A DNA stretch of 64,000 bases from Cetobacterium sp. 2A (lineage in GTDB: Bacteria > Fusobacteriota > Fusobacteriia > Fusobacteriales > Fusobacteriaceae): positions 310,001-374,000 of the forward strand of contig NZ_JACFAJ010000006.1 in NCBI RefSeq assembly GCF_014250685.1, read 5' to 3'. A program made the position numbers and the translations under genes. The notes below the pieces were generated by a model. That model did not search any database, was not told the origin of the DNA, and saw only the letters and a program-made list of their open reading frames with translations. The first letter of the stretch is position 1. Each line of letters opens with the position of its first letter. Below are positions 8,170-17,165 of this stretch, one piece after another.

Positions 8170-10550
8170 TACACCCTCTTTGGTTCTATTTTCCAAATAT
8201 CTTTTGAATATTCTAAAATTGTTCTATCTGATGAAAATTTACCACTATTTGCTATATTTATCCAAGCTTTTTTTGCCCAATTTAACTGATTTAGATAATC
8301 TCTATTTTGAACTTCTCTTATTTTTCTAAACTCTTCAAAATCTTTTAAAATAAAATACTGATCAGAGGTATGCCAGTAAGTTCCATAAAGAATTGAATTA
8401 TAAAGTTCACTAAACATCCCTGTTCCGCCATCTGAGAGCGTTCCATCAATTAAAGAATCCAATGCTTTTTTCAATCCTGGAGTATTCTCATAATAATACT
8501 TTGGATCATACCCATTTTTTTTAAGATTGTCTATCTCTTCAACTCTTAATCCAAAGATATAAGCATTTTCTTCTCCAGCCTCTTTAATTATCTCTACATT
8601 TGCACCATCATAAGTTCCTAAAGTTAAAGCTCCGTTCATCATAAATTTCATATTTCCTGTTCCTGATGCCTCTTTTCCTGCTGTGGATATCTGAACTGAA
8701 ACATCGGTAGCCGGATAAATTTTTTCTCCAACAGATACTTTAAAATCTTCGATAAATACAACTTTTATTTTATCATTTACATCTCCATCATTATTTACAA
8801 GTCTTGCTACCTCATTTATAAGTTTTATAATTCCTTTAGCTCTAAAATATCCAGGAGCTGCTTTTCCTGCAAAAATGAATGTCGTAGGATAAAAATCTCC
8901 ACACTTCCCATCTTTCATTCTGTAATAAAGGTCTAAAATATGTAAAACATTCATAACCTGTCTTTTATATTCATGTATTCTTTTTACATGTACATCAAAA
9001 ATTGAATTTGGATTTATCTCAATCCCTTGTGTTTCCTCAATAAAATCTGCTAACTCTTGTTTTTTCTCTCTTTTTATAGATAAAAATCTATTCAATACAT
9101 CTAAGTCATTTTGAAAATGCTCCAATTTTTTTAATTCATCACAATGAACTATCCATTTATTTCCTATTAAATTATTTATAAGTTTAGTCAGTGGTTTATT
9201 GGAAACAGCCACCCATCTTCTTTGAGTTATTCCGTTAGTTTTATTTTGAATTTTACTTGGAAAAATTTCTTGCCAATCTTTTAATTCCTTATATTTTAAA
9301 ATCTCTGTATGCAGTTCTGCAACTCCATTTACAGCATGACATACACAGATTGCTATCCAAGCCATATTTACAAGATCATTTTGAATAATCATCATTCTAT
9401 TTTGTTTTTCCACATCATCTGGATATAATTTCGCAAGTTCTTCTTTCCATTTTTTATCCATCTCAATCATTATTTCAGCAACTCTTGGGGTCAATTCTTT
9501 ATAAAAGTTTATCCACCATTTCTCTAATGCTTCCGCTAATATAGTATGATTTGTATAGGCAAATACTTTACTACATATATTAAAAGCTTTTTTCCAGCTC
9601 AACGATTCTTCATCCATAAGAATTCTCATAAGTTCTGGAATAGCTACAACTGGATGAGTATCATTTAGTTGTATTGTTACAAAATCTGGAAATTTATCAA
9701 AATTACTACTAATATTCTTCTTGTATTTTCTTACTATATCTTGAAGAGAGGCTGATACAAAGAAATATTGTTGTCTCAATCTTAATTTTTTTCCTTCAGT
9801 TGTTGAATCATTGGGATAAAGTATTCTCGATATATCTTTAACTCTATTTCTAACTCTTACAGACTCATCATATTTTTGATCATTGAAAGCCTGAATATCC
9901 AAATCCTCTATCGGATGAGCTTCCCAAAGACGTAAAGTATTTATATTATCAGTTCCATAACCTATTATTGGCGTATCATAAGGAATAGCTTTTACATCCA
10001 TATCTTGAAAATGAACTATAACTTGATCTGAATATCTTGGTATTGACCAAGCTGCTTGAAATTTTATCCAGTTTATAGGGTGTTCTACTTGAAATCCGTC
10101 ATCTATACTTTGTTTGAATATTCCGTTTCTATATCTAATACCATATCCATGTCCAGGTAAATTTAAAGTTGCCAAAGAATCTAAAAAACAAGCAGCAAGT
10201 CTACCTAAACCACCATTTCCTAATCCCCCGTCTTCTTCGATGCTCTCAACCAAATTGTAATCTAGCCCAATATCTTTAAATAATTCTTCGACTTCATTAA
10301 AAAGACCTAAATTTACAAGATTACTTCCAAGAGATCTCCCCATCAAAAATTCTGCCGAAAAGTAATACATATTTTTTCCCTTTTCATACATTTCATTACT
10401 TCTAGTCCAGTTTTCTGAAAAATATTCTAAAACTGTTTTTGATGCAGCTTGATATATTTCAAAGTTATCTGCTTCATTTAATCTTTTAGCAAAATCAACT
10501 TTCAAATTTTTTAATATTCCTCCTATCATCTTTTCTCTCATCATAATCAT
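8169..10550 (-). CDS. glgP: Glycogen/alpha-glucan phosphorylase
   Basis: A 793-residue GT35 phosphorylase that releases glucose-1-phosphate from alpha-1,4-glucans. Conserved segments include YYFSAEFLMGRSL, EEDGGLGNGGLGRLAACFLDS and QLNDTHPVVAIPELMR. The pyridoxal-phosphate lysine is in EASGTGNMKFMMNGAL. The length matches bacterial enzymes. An AGGGGGAG site precedes the ATG at 10550; ATGs two and three codons on are alternatives. It heads the operon running to tsaB. No glgA, glgB or glgC is present here, so it may degrade maltodextrin as well as stored glycogen. Confidence 0.96.
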   Translation of the reverse strand: MIMMREKMIGGILKNLKVDFAKRLNEADNFEIYQAASKTVLEYFSENWTRSNEMYEKGKNMYYFSAEFLMGRSLGSNLVNLGLFNEVEELFKDIGLDYNLVESIEEDGGLGNGGLGRLAACFLDSLATLNLPGHGYGIRYRNGIFKQSIDDGFQVEHPINWIKFQAAWSIPRYSDQVIVHFQDMDVKAIPYDTPIIGYGTDNINTLRLWEAHPIEDLDIQAFNDQKYDESVRVRNRVKDISRILYPNDSTTEGKKLRLRQQYFFVSASLQDIVRKYKKNISSNFDKFPDFVTIQLNDTHPVVAIPELMRILMDEESLSWKKAFNICSKVFAYTNHTILAEALEKWWINFYKELTPRVAEIMIEMDKKWKEELAKLYPDDVEKQNRMMIIQNDLVNMAWIAICVCHAVNGVAELHTEILKYKELKDWQEIFPSKIQNKTNGITQRRWVAVSNKPLTKLINNLIGNKWIVHCDELKKLEHFQNDLDVLNRFLSIKREKKQELADFIEETQGIEINPNSIFDVHVKRIHEYKRQVMNVLHILDLYYRMKDGKCGDFYPTTFIFAGKAAPGYFRAKGIIKLINEVARLVNNDGDVNDKIKVVFIEDFKVSVGEKIYPATDVSVQISTAGKEASGTGNMKFMMNGALTLGTYDGANVEIIKEAGEENAYIFGLRVEEIDNLKKNGYDPKYYYENTPGLKKALDSLIDGTLSDGGTGMFSELYNSILYGTYWHTSDQYFILKDFEEFRKIREVQNRDYLNQLNWAKKAWINIANSGKFSSDRTILEYSKDIWKIEPKRV

Positions 10551-10589
10551 AAGACTCCCCCTTTATTTTTGTATAAAAGGTTTATATAA

Positions 10590-10618
10590 AAAAAAGCTAG
10601 AGTTTCCTCTAGCTTTTG
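10590..10618 (-). terminator. Terminator after upp
   Basis: An 11-bp perfect stem (AAAAGCTAGAG pairing with CTCTAGCTTTT) with a 4-nt loop is followed on the minus strand by eight T. It lies 8 bp past the upp stop and upstream of glgP. Confidence 0.9.
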
Positions 10619-10625
10619 TAATTAA

Positions 10626-11252
10626 TTATTTTGTTCCGAATATTCTATCTCCACAATCTCCAAGTCCTGGATAAATATATCCATGCTCATCTAGCCCTTG
10701 ATCTATCTTTGCTGTGTATATTGAAACATCTGGATGAGTTTGTAAAACTTTCTGAATTCCTTCAGGAGCTGCAACTAAACACATAAATACAATGTCTTTT
10801 ACTCCAGCATTTTTTAAGTAATCAATAGCATAAATTGCTGATCCACCTGTAGCAAGCATTGGATCTACTAATATTACTTTTCTATCTTTAATATCTACAG
10901 GAAGTTTACAGTAGTAATATACTGGCTCAAATGTTTCTTCATCTCTATAAACACCGATATGACCTATCTTTGCTGTAGGTATAAGAGAAACTATTCCATC
11001 TACCATTCCAAGTCCTGCTCTTAAAATAGGAACAACTGCTACTGCTTTATCCTCAAGTACATACCCAACTGTTTTCATTAGTGGAGTTTCTACTGTTACT
11101 TCCGTAACTGGTAAATTTTTAGTTACTTCATAAGTCATAAGCTTCGCTATTTCATTTAAATTTTCTCTAAATGTTTTAGTATCTGTATCCTTATTTCTTA
11201 GGTAAGTCATTTTATGTTGTATTAATGGATGATTGATTTCTATAACTGCCAT
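10626..11252 (-). CDS. upp: Uracil phosphoribosyltransferase
   Basis: This 208-residue salvage enzyme makes UMP from uracil and PRPP. The PRPP-binding loop is [19 protein letters not shown], and the C-terminal uracil-binding region reads [27 protein letters not shown] is also family-typical. It is a single-gene unit between two terminators. It fits with the nucleoside salvage genes near 44-47 kb. Confidence 0.97.
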   Translation of the reverse strand: MAVIEINHPLIQHKMTYLRNKDTDTKTFRENLNEIAKLMTYEVTKNLPVTEVTVETPLMKTVGYVLEDKAVAVVPILRAGLGMVDGIVSLIPTAKIGHIGVYRDEETFEPVYYYCKLPVDIKDRKVILVDPMLATGGSAIYAIDYLKNAGVKDIVFMCLVAAPEGIQKVLQTHPDVSIYTAKIDQGLDEHGYIYPGLGDCGDRIFGTK

Positions 11253-11283
11253 TTTCCCTCCTGATTATTTATAATTTTTTATA

Positions 11284-11312
11284 GAAAAAAAACAGGACAG
11301 AGTCCCGTTTCT
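11284..11312 (-). terminator. Terminator after rpmE
   Basis: The minus strand reads ACGGGAC-TCT-GTCCTGT (one G-T wobble) followed by a run of eight T. It begins directly after the rpmE stop. Confidence 0.82.
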
Positions 11313-11525
11313 TTATTTTTTCATTCCAAATTTCTTATTGAATTGCTCTACTCTTCCAGCTTGATCAGAGAATCTAGCTTTTCCTGTGTAGAATGGGTGA
11401 CACTTAGAACAGATAGCTATTTTAAGCTCATCTCCCTTTAATAAAGTAGATCTAGTTTCGTATTTTTCTCCACAAGTACACTCTACAGTGATTACCTTGT
11501 AATTAGGATGTATTCCTTTTTTCAT
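11313..11525 (-). CDS. rpmE: 50S ribosomal protein L31, zinc-binding type
   Basis: This 70-residue ribosomal protein has the zinc-binding pattern CTCGEKY ... ICSKCHPF (CxC and CxxC), so it is the zinc-containing form rather than the zinc-free paralogue. The ATG at 11525 ([10 protein letters not shown]) is preceded by AGGAAGG. A longer reading frame begins 17 codons upstream but has no L31 character. It is a single gene with its own terminator, divergent from rnhA. Confidence 0.96.
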   Translation of the reverse strand: MKKGIHPNYKVITVECTCGEKYETRSTLLKGDELKIAICSKCHPFYTGKARFSDQAGRVEQFNKKFGMKK

Positions 11526-11671
11526 TATTTTCACCTTCCTAAAATAGTTCTTTAATTTTACAAGAAATTTTACCATATATGATTAATTTTTGCAACTATT
11601 TTTTAAGCATTTAAAGTTTTACTTTTATATTTTTTTGTTTTATAATTAATATTAGAATCTTAGGAGGGAAA

Positions 11672-12292
11672 ATGTCTAATAAATACTACGCTTATATTTT
11701 AGAAAATGAAAATACTACTGAAATTGTTACTACATGGGAGTTATGTAAAAATAGGATAGCTGGAAAAAAAGCTAGATACAAATCATTCAAAACAGAAAAA
11801 GAAGCAAAAGAATGGCTAAATAACGGTGGTATTTACGAAGATAAAGTAGCTAAAAAAAAACTTATGAAACTAAACTTACAAGAGGGAATATATTTTGATG
11901 CTGGAACTGGTCGTGGAATTGGAGTTGAAGTTAGAGTTACCGATATAACTGGAAAATCATTACTTCCAGAATTTATGCCTCCTCATCTAGTTAATCCACA
12001 CGAAAACTATTCGGCTCCTACAGGAAGTACAAATAACTATGGTGAACTAATTGGACTTTATCTTGCAATCGATATATCTTTAAAGAAAAATATTTATAAA
12101 ATATTTGGGGATAGTAATTTAGTTATTCAATACTGGTCTAAAGGTCTCTTTAACAAAAATAATTTAAACGAAAAAACAATATCATTAATTGAGAAAGTAT
12201 CTGAAAAAAGAAAAATATTTGAAAAACTGGGGGGCTCTATCGAACATGTTTCAGGAGATATAAATCCTGCTGACCTTGGTTTTCATAAATAG
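11672..12292 (+). CDS. rnhA: Ribonuclease H with N-terminal viroplasmin (RNA:DNA-binding) domain
   Basis: A 206-residue RNase H of the eukaryotic-RNase-H1-like architecture. Residues 1-50 form a viroplasmin/hybrid-binding domain (YYAYILENEN ... YKSFKTEKEAKEWL). The catalytic domain has the acidic set: D in YFDAGTGRG, E in NNYGELIGL, D in IFGDSNLV and D near the end in NPADLGFHK. It should cut RNA in RNA:DNA hybrids. A GGAGGG site precedes the ATG. It is followed 11 bp later by a membrane protein gene with no obvious functional link. Confidence 0.9.
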   Translation: MSNKYYAYILENENTTEIVTTWELCKNRIAGKKARYKSFKTEKEAKEWLNNGGIYEDKVAKKKLMKLNLQEGIYFDAGTGRGIGVEVRVTDITGKSLLPEFMPPHLVNPHENYSAPTGSTNNYGELIGLYLAIDISLKKNIYKIFGDSNLVIQYWSKGLFNKNNLNEKTISLIEKVSEKRKIFEKLGGSIEHVSGDINPADLGFHK

Positions 12293-12303
12293 GGGGTTAT
12301 TCC

Positions 12304-12987
12304 ATGAAAACTTTTAGTCTTTTTGGTACAGAACATCTTTATACTTTACTAGGATATTTTATTTTTATGATTATCATTTTATTTCTCTCATCTTTTGCTG
12401 ATAGTAAAAAAAGACTTGCACGTAATATATCTATTTTAATTGCTGTCCTTAAAATAGCCGAGTTAAGTTACAGACATTATATTCATGGAGAACAAATGAG
12501 TTCCTTACTTCCACTCCATCTTTGTAATTTAGCTCTGCTTGTTGCAATAATCTCTATGATTTTTCAAAAAAAATTTTTATTTCAATTTGTTTATTTTTGG
12601 TCTGCTGGAGCAATCTTTGCACTTTTAACACCAGAAGTACGATATAGTTTCCCTAATTTTTTAAATATTTCATTTTTTATAACTCATTTTTATCTTATCT
12701 TTTCTGTTTTATATGAATTAATTTATTTTAAATTTAAACCAACTAAAGCTGGATTTATAAATTCTTTTATACTTATAAATATTATTGCTCTATTTGTTTA
12801 TTTTATTAACTCACGTCTTGGAACTAACTATTTATATATTAATTACAAGCCTAACTTTAATTCCCCATTAGATTATTTTGGAGATTGGCCATACTATATT
12901 TTTATTATTGAGGCAATCTACTTATTTATATCTCTACTACTATATCTTCCTTTTAGACAACGTTCATATAAAATCAAAATAAACTAA
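12304..12987 (+). CDS. TIGR02206/YwaF-like integral membrane protein
   Basis: A 227-residue, very hydrophobic protein with about six to seven membrane helices. The pattern HYIHGEQMSSLLPLHLCNLA, with polar and His residues inside a helix pair, and the ending LGTNYLYINYKP resemble the TIGR02206 family of unknown function (B. subtilis YwaF). No catalytic role is established for this family. It is probably co-transcribed with rnhA. The family call comes from remembered motifs and is moderately sure. Confidence 0.6.
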   Translation: MKTFSLFGTEHLYTLLGYFIFMIIILFLSSFADSKKRLARNISILIAVLKIAELSYRHYIHGEQMSSLLPLHLCNLALLVAIISMIFQKKFLFQFVYFWSAGAIFALLTPEVRYSFPNFLNISFFITHFYLIFSVLYELIYFKFKPTKAGFINSFILINIIALFVYFINSRLGTNYLYINYKPNFNSPLDYFGDWPYYIFIIEAIYLFISLLLYLPFRQRSYKIKIN

Positions 12988-13055
12988 TCAGAAAAGGAAA
13001 TTCAAAGCCTCTCTTGAAAAACCCTAATGAAAACTTTTTCAGGAGGAATTACAAA

Positions 13056-13772
13056 ATGAATAATTTAAATCAGATTTTAAATAAAAATATTGATATAAGT
13101 ATAAAAACAAATCTAAATAATCTTAGAATTTTAAGTAATTTTTTAACTGATGAATTTATGTCTGTGTTTGACGCTATAATTGAAGAGGCTAACTCAAAAA
13201 ATAAAATAGAGGTCATTAAATATGAAATCTTAAAAAATGCAATAAAATCTTTTTCCGATAATCTTTATGGAAGTCTTGTTGATTCAGAAAAACAGATAAT
13301 AGAAGAACTAAAAAAAGTCGGAATTTCTGATAATATAATAGTAGAAAAATTATCTGAAACTTCAGAAGATGAAAAAAGAATAAAGTATATTTGCAAAGCT
13401 ATAAACGCGGTTGAAAGGGATGAATTAGAAAAAAATGCAATAATTAATAAACTAGACAAGCACTCTTTGGATAATCTACTAAAATTAGAAAGTGGATCTA
13501 ATGACCTTATTTATGCCCCTGTCCTATATAAGTTTTTTTGGTGCTTATATAGCTCCTTAGATAGGAATGGCGAGATTATATTTACACAAAACTCCCTTGG
13601 TCAATTGCTTGAACTTGGAAAAAGTGATCTTGAAGAATTTTTGGACGCACTTACAGAATTAAAAATTGATATCAAGGGACAAAAAAAACCATTAGTAGAA
13701 TATTTTACATTTTTAAATAAAAACACTCTTAAAATTGAATATAATTTAGATTTTGTAAAAGTATCCAAATAA
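13056..13772 (+). CDS. Unknown soluble protein, mostly helical
   Basis: I do not recognise this 238-residue protein. It has no signal peptide or membrane segment and is rich in Lys, Glu, Ile and Asn. Predicted helices dominate, for example EKQIIEELKKVGISDNII and KSDLEEFLDALTELKID. The C-terminal part (about 150-225) alternates helix and strand in a way that could be a winged-helix fold (FTQNSLGQLLELGKSDLEEF), but this is speculation. The ATG at 13056 has AGGAGG eight bases upstream; a TTG 14 codons earlier lacks one. It ends at a terminator shared with coaX. Confidence 0.6.
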   Translation: MNNLNQILNKNIDISIKTNLNNLRILSNFLTDEFMSVFDAIIEEANSKNKIEVIKYEILKNAIKSFSDNLYGSLVDSEKQIIEELKKVGISDNIIVEKLSETSEDEKRIKYICKAINAVERDELEKNAIINKLDKHSLDNLLKLESGSNDLIYAPVLYKFFWCLYSSLDRNGEIIFTQNSLGQLLELGKSDLEEFLDALTELKIDIKGQKKPLVEYFTFLNKNTLKIEYNLDFVKVSK

Positions 13773-13774
13773 AT

Positions 13775-13816
13775 AAAAACTCCAATCATAATTTAACCTT
13801 GATTGGAGTTTTTGTT
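13775..13816. terminator. Bidirectional terminator between the unknown gene and coaX
   Basis: ACTCCAATCA and TGATTGGAGT form a 10-bp perfect stem, with A-runs on the left and T-runs on the right. It therefore serves the plus-strand gene ending at 13772 and the minus-strand coaX. The coaX stop codon lies in the loop. Confidence 0.85.
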
Positions 13817-14578
13817 TATTTTATAAACAGTATAAAGTCCTTTTATACTTAGTTCTGGTAAATATTCATCAATCTCTTCTATTTCAGCTGATAAAATTTT
13901 TCCTAATCCACCCGTAGCTATAACAAATGGATCTTTAATCTCTTCTTTAATTTTTTTTATAATATGTTTTATTTGTCCCGCATATCCATAAAATATTCCA
14001 GCTTGAATTTGCTCTCCTGTATTTTTACCTAAAATATTTTCTGGTGTACTAAATTTAACTTTTGGTAATCTTGCTGTATTTCCAAATAGTGCATTTATAG
14101 ACATCTCAATTCCAGGAAGTATTCCTCCCCCTATATAGACTGCATTTTCTAATACTTCATACGTAGTTGCCGTTCCAAAATCAAATATAACCAAATTTTT
14201 ATTTGGATATTCCATCACAGCTTGAGATATATCAATTATTCTATCAGGTCCAAATCCTGTGTAGTTTGAAATAGAACTATGAAATTTAAATGGTAATTTA
14301 AGACTCATATCCACAACCAAAGGTTCAATTTTAAAATATTTTCTCCCTAAAAATTGAAATATTGTAATAAGGTTGGGAACTACTGATGAAATTATTATTC
14401 CACTCACATTCTTAATCTCTATTCCATTAAATTCACTAATATTTTTTAAGTACGAAAAAAATTCATCTTCTGTAAGCTTATCATTTGATGAAGCTCTGAA
14501 AGTAAGAAGCACTTTACCGCTCTCATCCATGATTCCAGTTACTATATGTGTGTTCCCTATATCAAACGCCAACAGCAT
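13793..14578 (-). CDS. coaX: Type III pantothenate kinase
   Basis: A 261-residue ASKHA-fold kinase that performs the first step of CoA synthesis. The motifs are AFDIGNTHIVTGI (phosphate 1), GFGPDRIIDISQA, NLVIFDFGTATTYEV (phosphate 2) and YIGGGILPGIEMS. The C-terminal FVIATGGLGKIL is the adenosine region. The length is typical. It is a stand-alone gene between convergent and divergent neighbours. coaD, a later CoA step, is at 52 kb. Confidence 0.96.
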   Translation of the reverse strand: MLLAFDIGNTHIVTGIMDESGKVLLTFRASSNDKLTEDEFFSYLKNISEFNGIEIKNVSGIIISSVVPNLITIFQFLGRKYFKIEPLVVDMSLKLPFKFHSSISNYTGFGPDRIIDISQAVMEYPNKNLVIFDFGTATTYEVLENAVYIGGGILPGIEMSINALFGNTARLPKVKFSTPENILGKNTGEQIQAGIFYGYAGQIKHIIKKIKEEIKDPFVIATGGLGKILSAEIEEIDEYLPELSIKGLYTVYKINKNSNQG

Positions 14579-14688
14579 AATTTACCACCTCTATTAAAAT
14601 TCTTAGGCTATTATAACCTATATTCTAACTTCAATCAACTTGAAAAAAAGTCCTATAGTGTGTACAATGTTTTAGAGGTGATTTTAAA

Positions 14689-15876
14689 ATGAATGCTACA
14701 GGTATAATTGTTGAATATAATCCTTTTCATAATGGGCATAAATATCATTTAGACAAGGCTAAATCCAACGGTGATTTAGTTATAGCTGTTATGAGTGGAG
14801 ATTTTGTCCAAAGAGGAGAGGTAGCCATTATAAATAGATGGAAAAGAGCTGAAATGGCTTTAGAAAATGGAGTTGATATAGTTGTTGAACTTCCTGTTTT
14901 TTATTCAACTCAAAGTGCTGAAATTTTTGCTAGAGGAGCGATTGGTATCCTTGATAAACTTGCAGTAAAAAATATAGTCTTTGGTTCTGAAACAGCCAAT
15001 TTAGAAACTTTAGAAGCCATATCTTCGATTGAAGAAAACAATGAGTTTTCTGAATTATTAAAAAAATTTCTGGATAATGGCGATTCATATCCTACAGCTT
15101 ACTCCAAATCTTTGGATATTATAAGTGGAAGTAATTTAAAATTAAATTCAAACGATATATTAGGACTTGAATATATAAAGGCTATAAAATATTGGAAGTC
15201 AAATATAATACCAGTTCCTATTAAAAGAGAAAAAGCTGGATATCATTCAACTCTTGCTGTTGAAAATATCGCCAGCGCTACTGGAATCAGAAAATTTATT
15301 AAAGAAAATTGTGAATTTGAAAAATTTGTCCCCGAATTCTCTTACTCTATAATAAGAAAAGAACAGGACAAAAATTCCACTACTTATATGGAAAATTTTT
15401 ATCCTCTTATTAAATACATAATCCTAAGAGATAAAATGGAATTAAAAAATATTCAAGATATGGAAGTAGGTTTTGAAAATAGACTTTTTGAATCAGCATT
15501 AAAATCTGACTCATATTTAGAATTCTTTGATAGTATAATTAGCAAAAGGATGACTATTGGAAGAACTCAACGAATCCTTATTCACACCTTACTTGGAATT
15601 ACAAAATCTATGACAGAAGAAGTGAAACAAGAGGTTCCATATATCAGAATTATGGGATTTAACTCAAAAGGTAGAGAATACTTAAAATCTATAAATTCAG
15701 ATGTTCCAATACTTACAAGTCTTAAAAATATTAAAAAAAATCTTTCTGAAAAAAATAGAAAGTTATTGGAGTTTAATGAAAAAAGCAGTAATATATATAA
15801 CATTATAAATCCTTATACAAATAATAAAATACCAATCATGATACAGGAGGAAAAATGTCAAAAAGAATCCCTTTAA
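14689..15876 (+). CDS. tmcAL: tRNA(Met) cytidine acetate ligase TmcAL
   Basis: A 395-residue enzyme (formerly YlbM, DUF795) that uses acetate and ATP to make N4-acetylcytidine at the wobble position of elongator tRNA-Met. The nucleotidyltransferase-like start IIVEYNPFHNGHKYHL, MSGDFVQRGEVAI and VVELPVFYSTQSAEIFA match the family well. The normal length is about 400. An AGAGGTG site precedes the ATG. Its last 22 bp overlap the start of the MFS gene. Confidence 0.93.
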   Translation: MNATGIIVEYNPFHNGHKYHLDKAKSNGDLVIAVMSGDFVQRGEVAIINRWKRAEMALENGVDIVVELPVFYSTQSAEIFARGAIGILDKLAVKNIVFGSETANLETLEAISSIEENNEFSELLKKFLDNGDSYPTAYSKSLDIISGSNLKLNSNDILGLEYIKAIKYWKSNIIPVPIKREKAGYHSTLAVENIASATGIRKFIKENCEFEKFVPEFSYSIIRKEQDKNSTTYMENFYPLIKYIILRDKMELKNIQDMEVGFENRLFESALKSDSYLEFFDSIISKRMTIGRTQRILIHTLLGITKSMTEEVKQEVPYIRIMGFNSKGREYLKSINSDVPILTSLKNIKKNLSEKNRKLLEFNEKSSNIYNIINPYTNNKIPIMIQEEKCQKESL

Positions 15877-17147
15877 ATATCCAAATTTTCTATGGAATAG
15901 GAGTAAGTTATGCCATTGTAGATCAAATTTTTGCCCAATGGATTTTATACTTTTATCTTCCACCTGAAAGTTCAGGACTAAAACCAATTATGGCCCCTGT
16001 TCTAATCTCATTGGCTCTAGCATTTTCTAGAATTACAGATATGATCTCAGATCCCGTAGTTGGATTTTTATCTGATAAATTTAGTAGTAAGTGGGGAAGA
16101 AGAATCCCTTTTATAGCTGTAGGTGCAATTCCTCTATCGCTCTCCACTGTGGCTTTCTTTTATCCGCCTACAAATAGTAATACAGCTACATTTATATATC
16201 TTGCAATCACAGGTACAATATTTTTCACATTCTACACAATAGTTAGTGCTCCTTATAACGCCCTAATTCCTGAGATTGGTCAAACTTCAGATGAGAGACT
16301 AGACCTATCAACTTGGCAATCAGTTTTTAGATTGCTCTATACTGCTATGGCTATGATTTTACCAGGCGCTCTTATTCAGTATTTTGGTAATGGTGACACA
16401 TTAAAAGGTCTTAGATATATGGTTATTTTTCTAAGCGTTATTTCGGCTTTAGGAGCTTTTGTTACTGTATTTAAAGTTCCTGAAAAAAAACTTGCCACTC
16501 CAGTAGAATCATCTCCAAAGATTAGAGAAGTTTTTAAAGATATAATGAGAGACAAACCCTTTCAAAACTATCTCTTTGGTCTTCTTTTCTTCTTTGTAGG
16601 TTTCAATTGTTTAAGAGCTATGATGAACTACTATATTGAAGATGTTATGGGACATAGCAAAGAGATGATTACAGTTGCTTCAGCTATACTCTTTGGAACT
16701 TCTGCTTTATGTTTTTATCCAACTAATAAACTTTCTAAAAAGTATGGATATAGAAAAATTATGCTAATTTCTTTAATAGCTCTATTTTTATTAACAATAG
16801 GACTATTTGGTCTAGGTAAATTTATCCCCGTTGATTATGGATTTTTAATATTTGGACTGCTTGGTATCCCAATATCTGGTGCAGCTTTTATATTTCCACC
16901 AGCTATGATGGCTGATATTAGCAATAGATTAACTATTGAAACTGGAAATAGAATAGAGGGTGTTTGCTTTGGAATCCAGGGATTTTTCCTAAAAATGGCT
17001 TTTCTGATTTCCATAGCTGTTCTTCCAATTATGCTGGTTCTAAAAGGATTTGGCGAAGTTACAAAATATGGAATTTATTGTGTCGCTTTATTTTCAGCAA
17101 TGTCATTTTTAATCTCATTTATATTTTTTTATAAATATAGAGATTAA
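15855..17147 (+). CDS. MFS transporter, GPH sugar:cation symporter-like
   Basis: A 430-residue, 12-helix transporter. The loop after helix 2 reads DMISDPVVGFLSDKFSSKWGRRIPFI, the hallmark of the MFS_2 / glycoside-pentoside-hexuronide family (DPxxGxxSDR and RRxPF). It likely imports a sugar or related compound with Na+ or H+, but the substrate is not readable. The ATG sits inside tmcAL behind AGGAGG. No sugar-catabolic gene is adjacent, which makes the substrate harder to guess. Confidence 0.85.
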   Translation: MSKRIPLNIQIFYGIGVSYAIVDQIFAQWILYFYLPPESSGLKPIMAPVLISLALAFSRITDMISDPVVGFLSDKFSSKWGRRIPFIAVGAIPLSLSTVAFFYPPTNSNTATFIYLAITGTIFFTFYTIVSAPYNALIPEIGQTSDERLDLSTWQSVFRLLYTAMAMILPGALIQYFGNGDTLKGLRYMVIFLSVISALGAFVTVFKVPEKKLATPVESSPKIREVFKDIMRDKPFQNYLFGLLFFFVGFNCLRAMMNYYIEDVMGHSKEMITVASAILFGTSALCFYPTNKLSKKYGYRKIMLISLIALFLLTIGLFGLGKFIPVDYGFLIFGLLGIPISGAAFIFPPAMMADISNRLTIETGNRIEGVCFGIQGFFLKMAFLISIAVLPIMLVLKGFGEVTKYGIYCVALFSAMSFLISFIFFYKYRD

Positions 17148-17165
17148 AAATATAGGAGGATATTT

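Noticed and set aside
8170-8196. TTG start adding nine residues to the NUDIX gene
   Set aside because: The ATG that overlaps the glgP stop has the better ribosome site, and the extra residues are not family-like.
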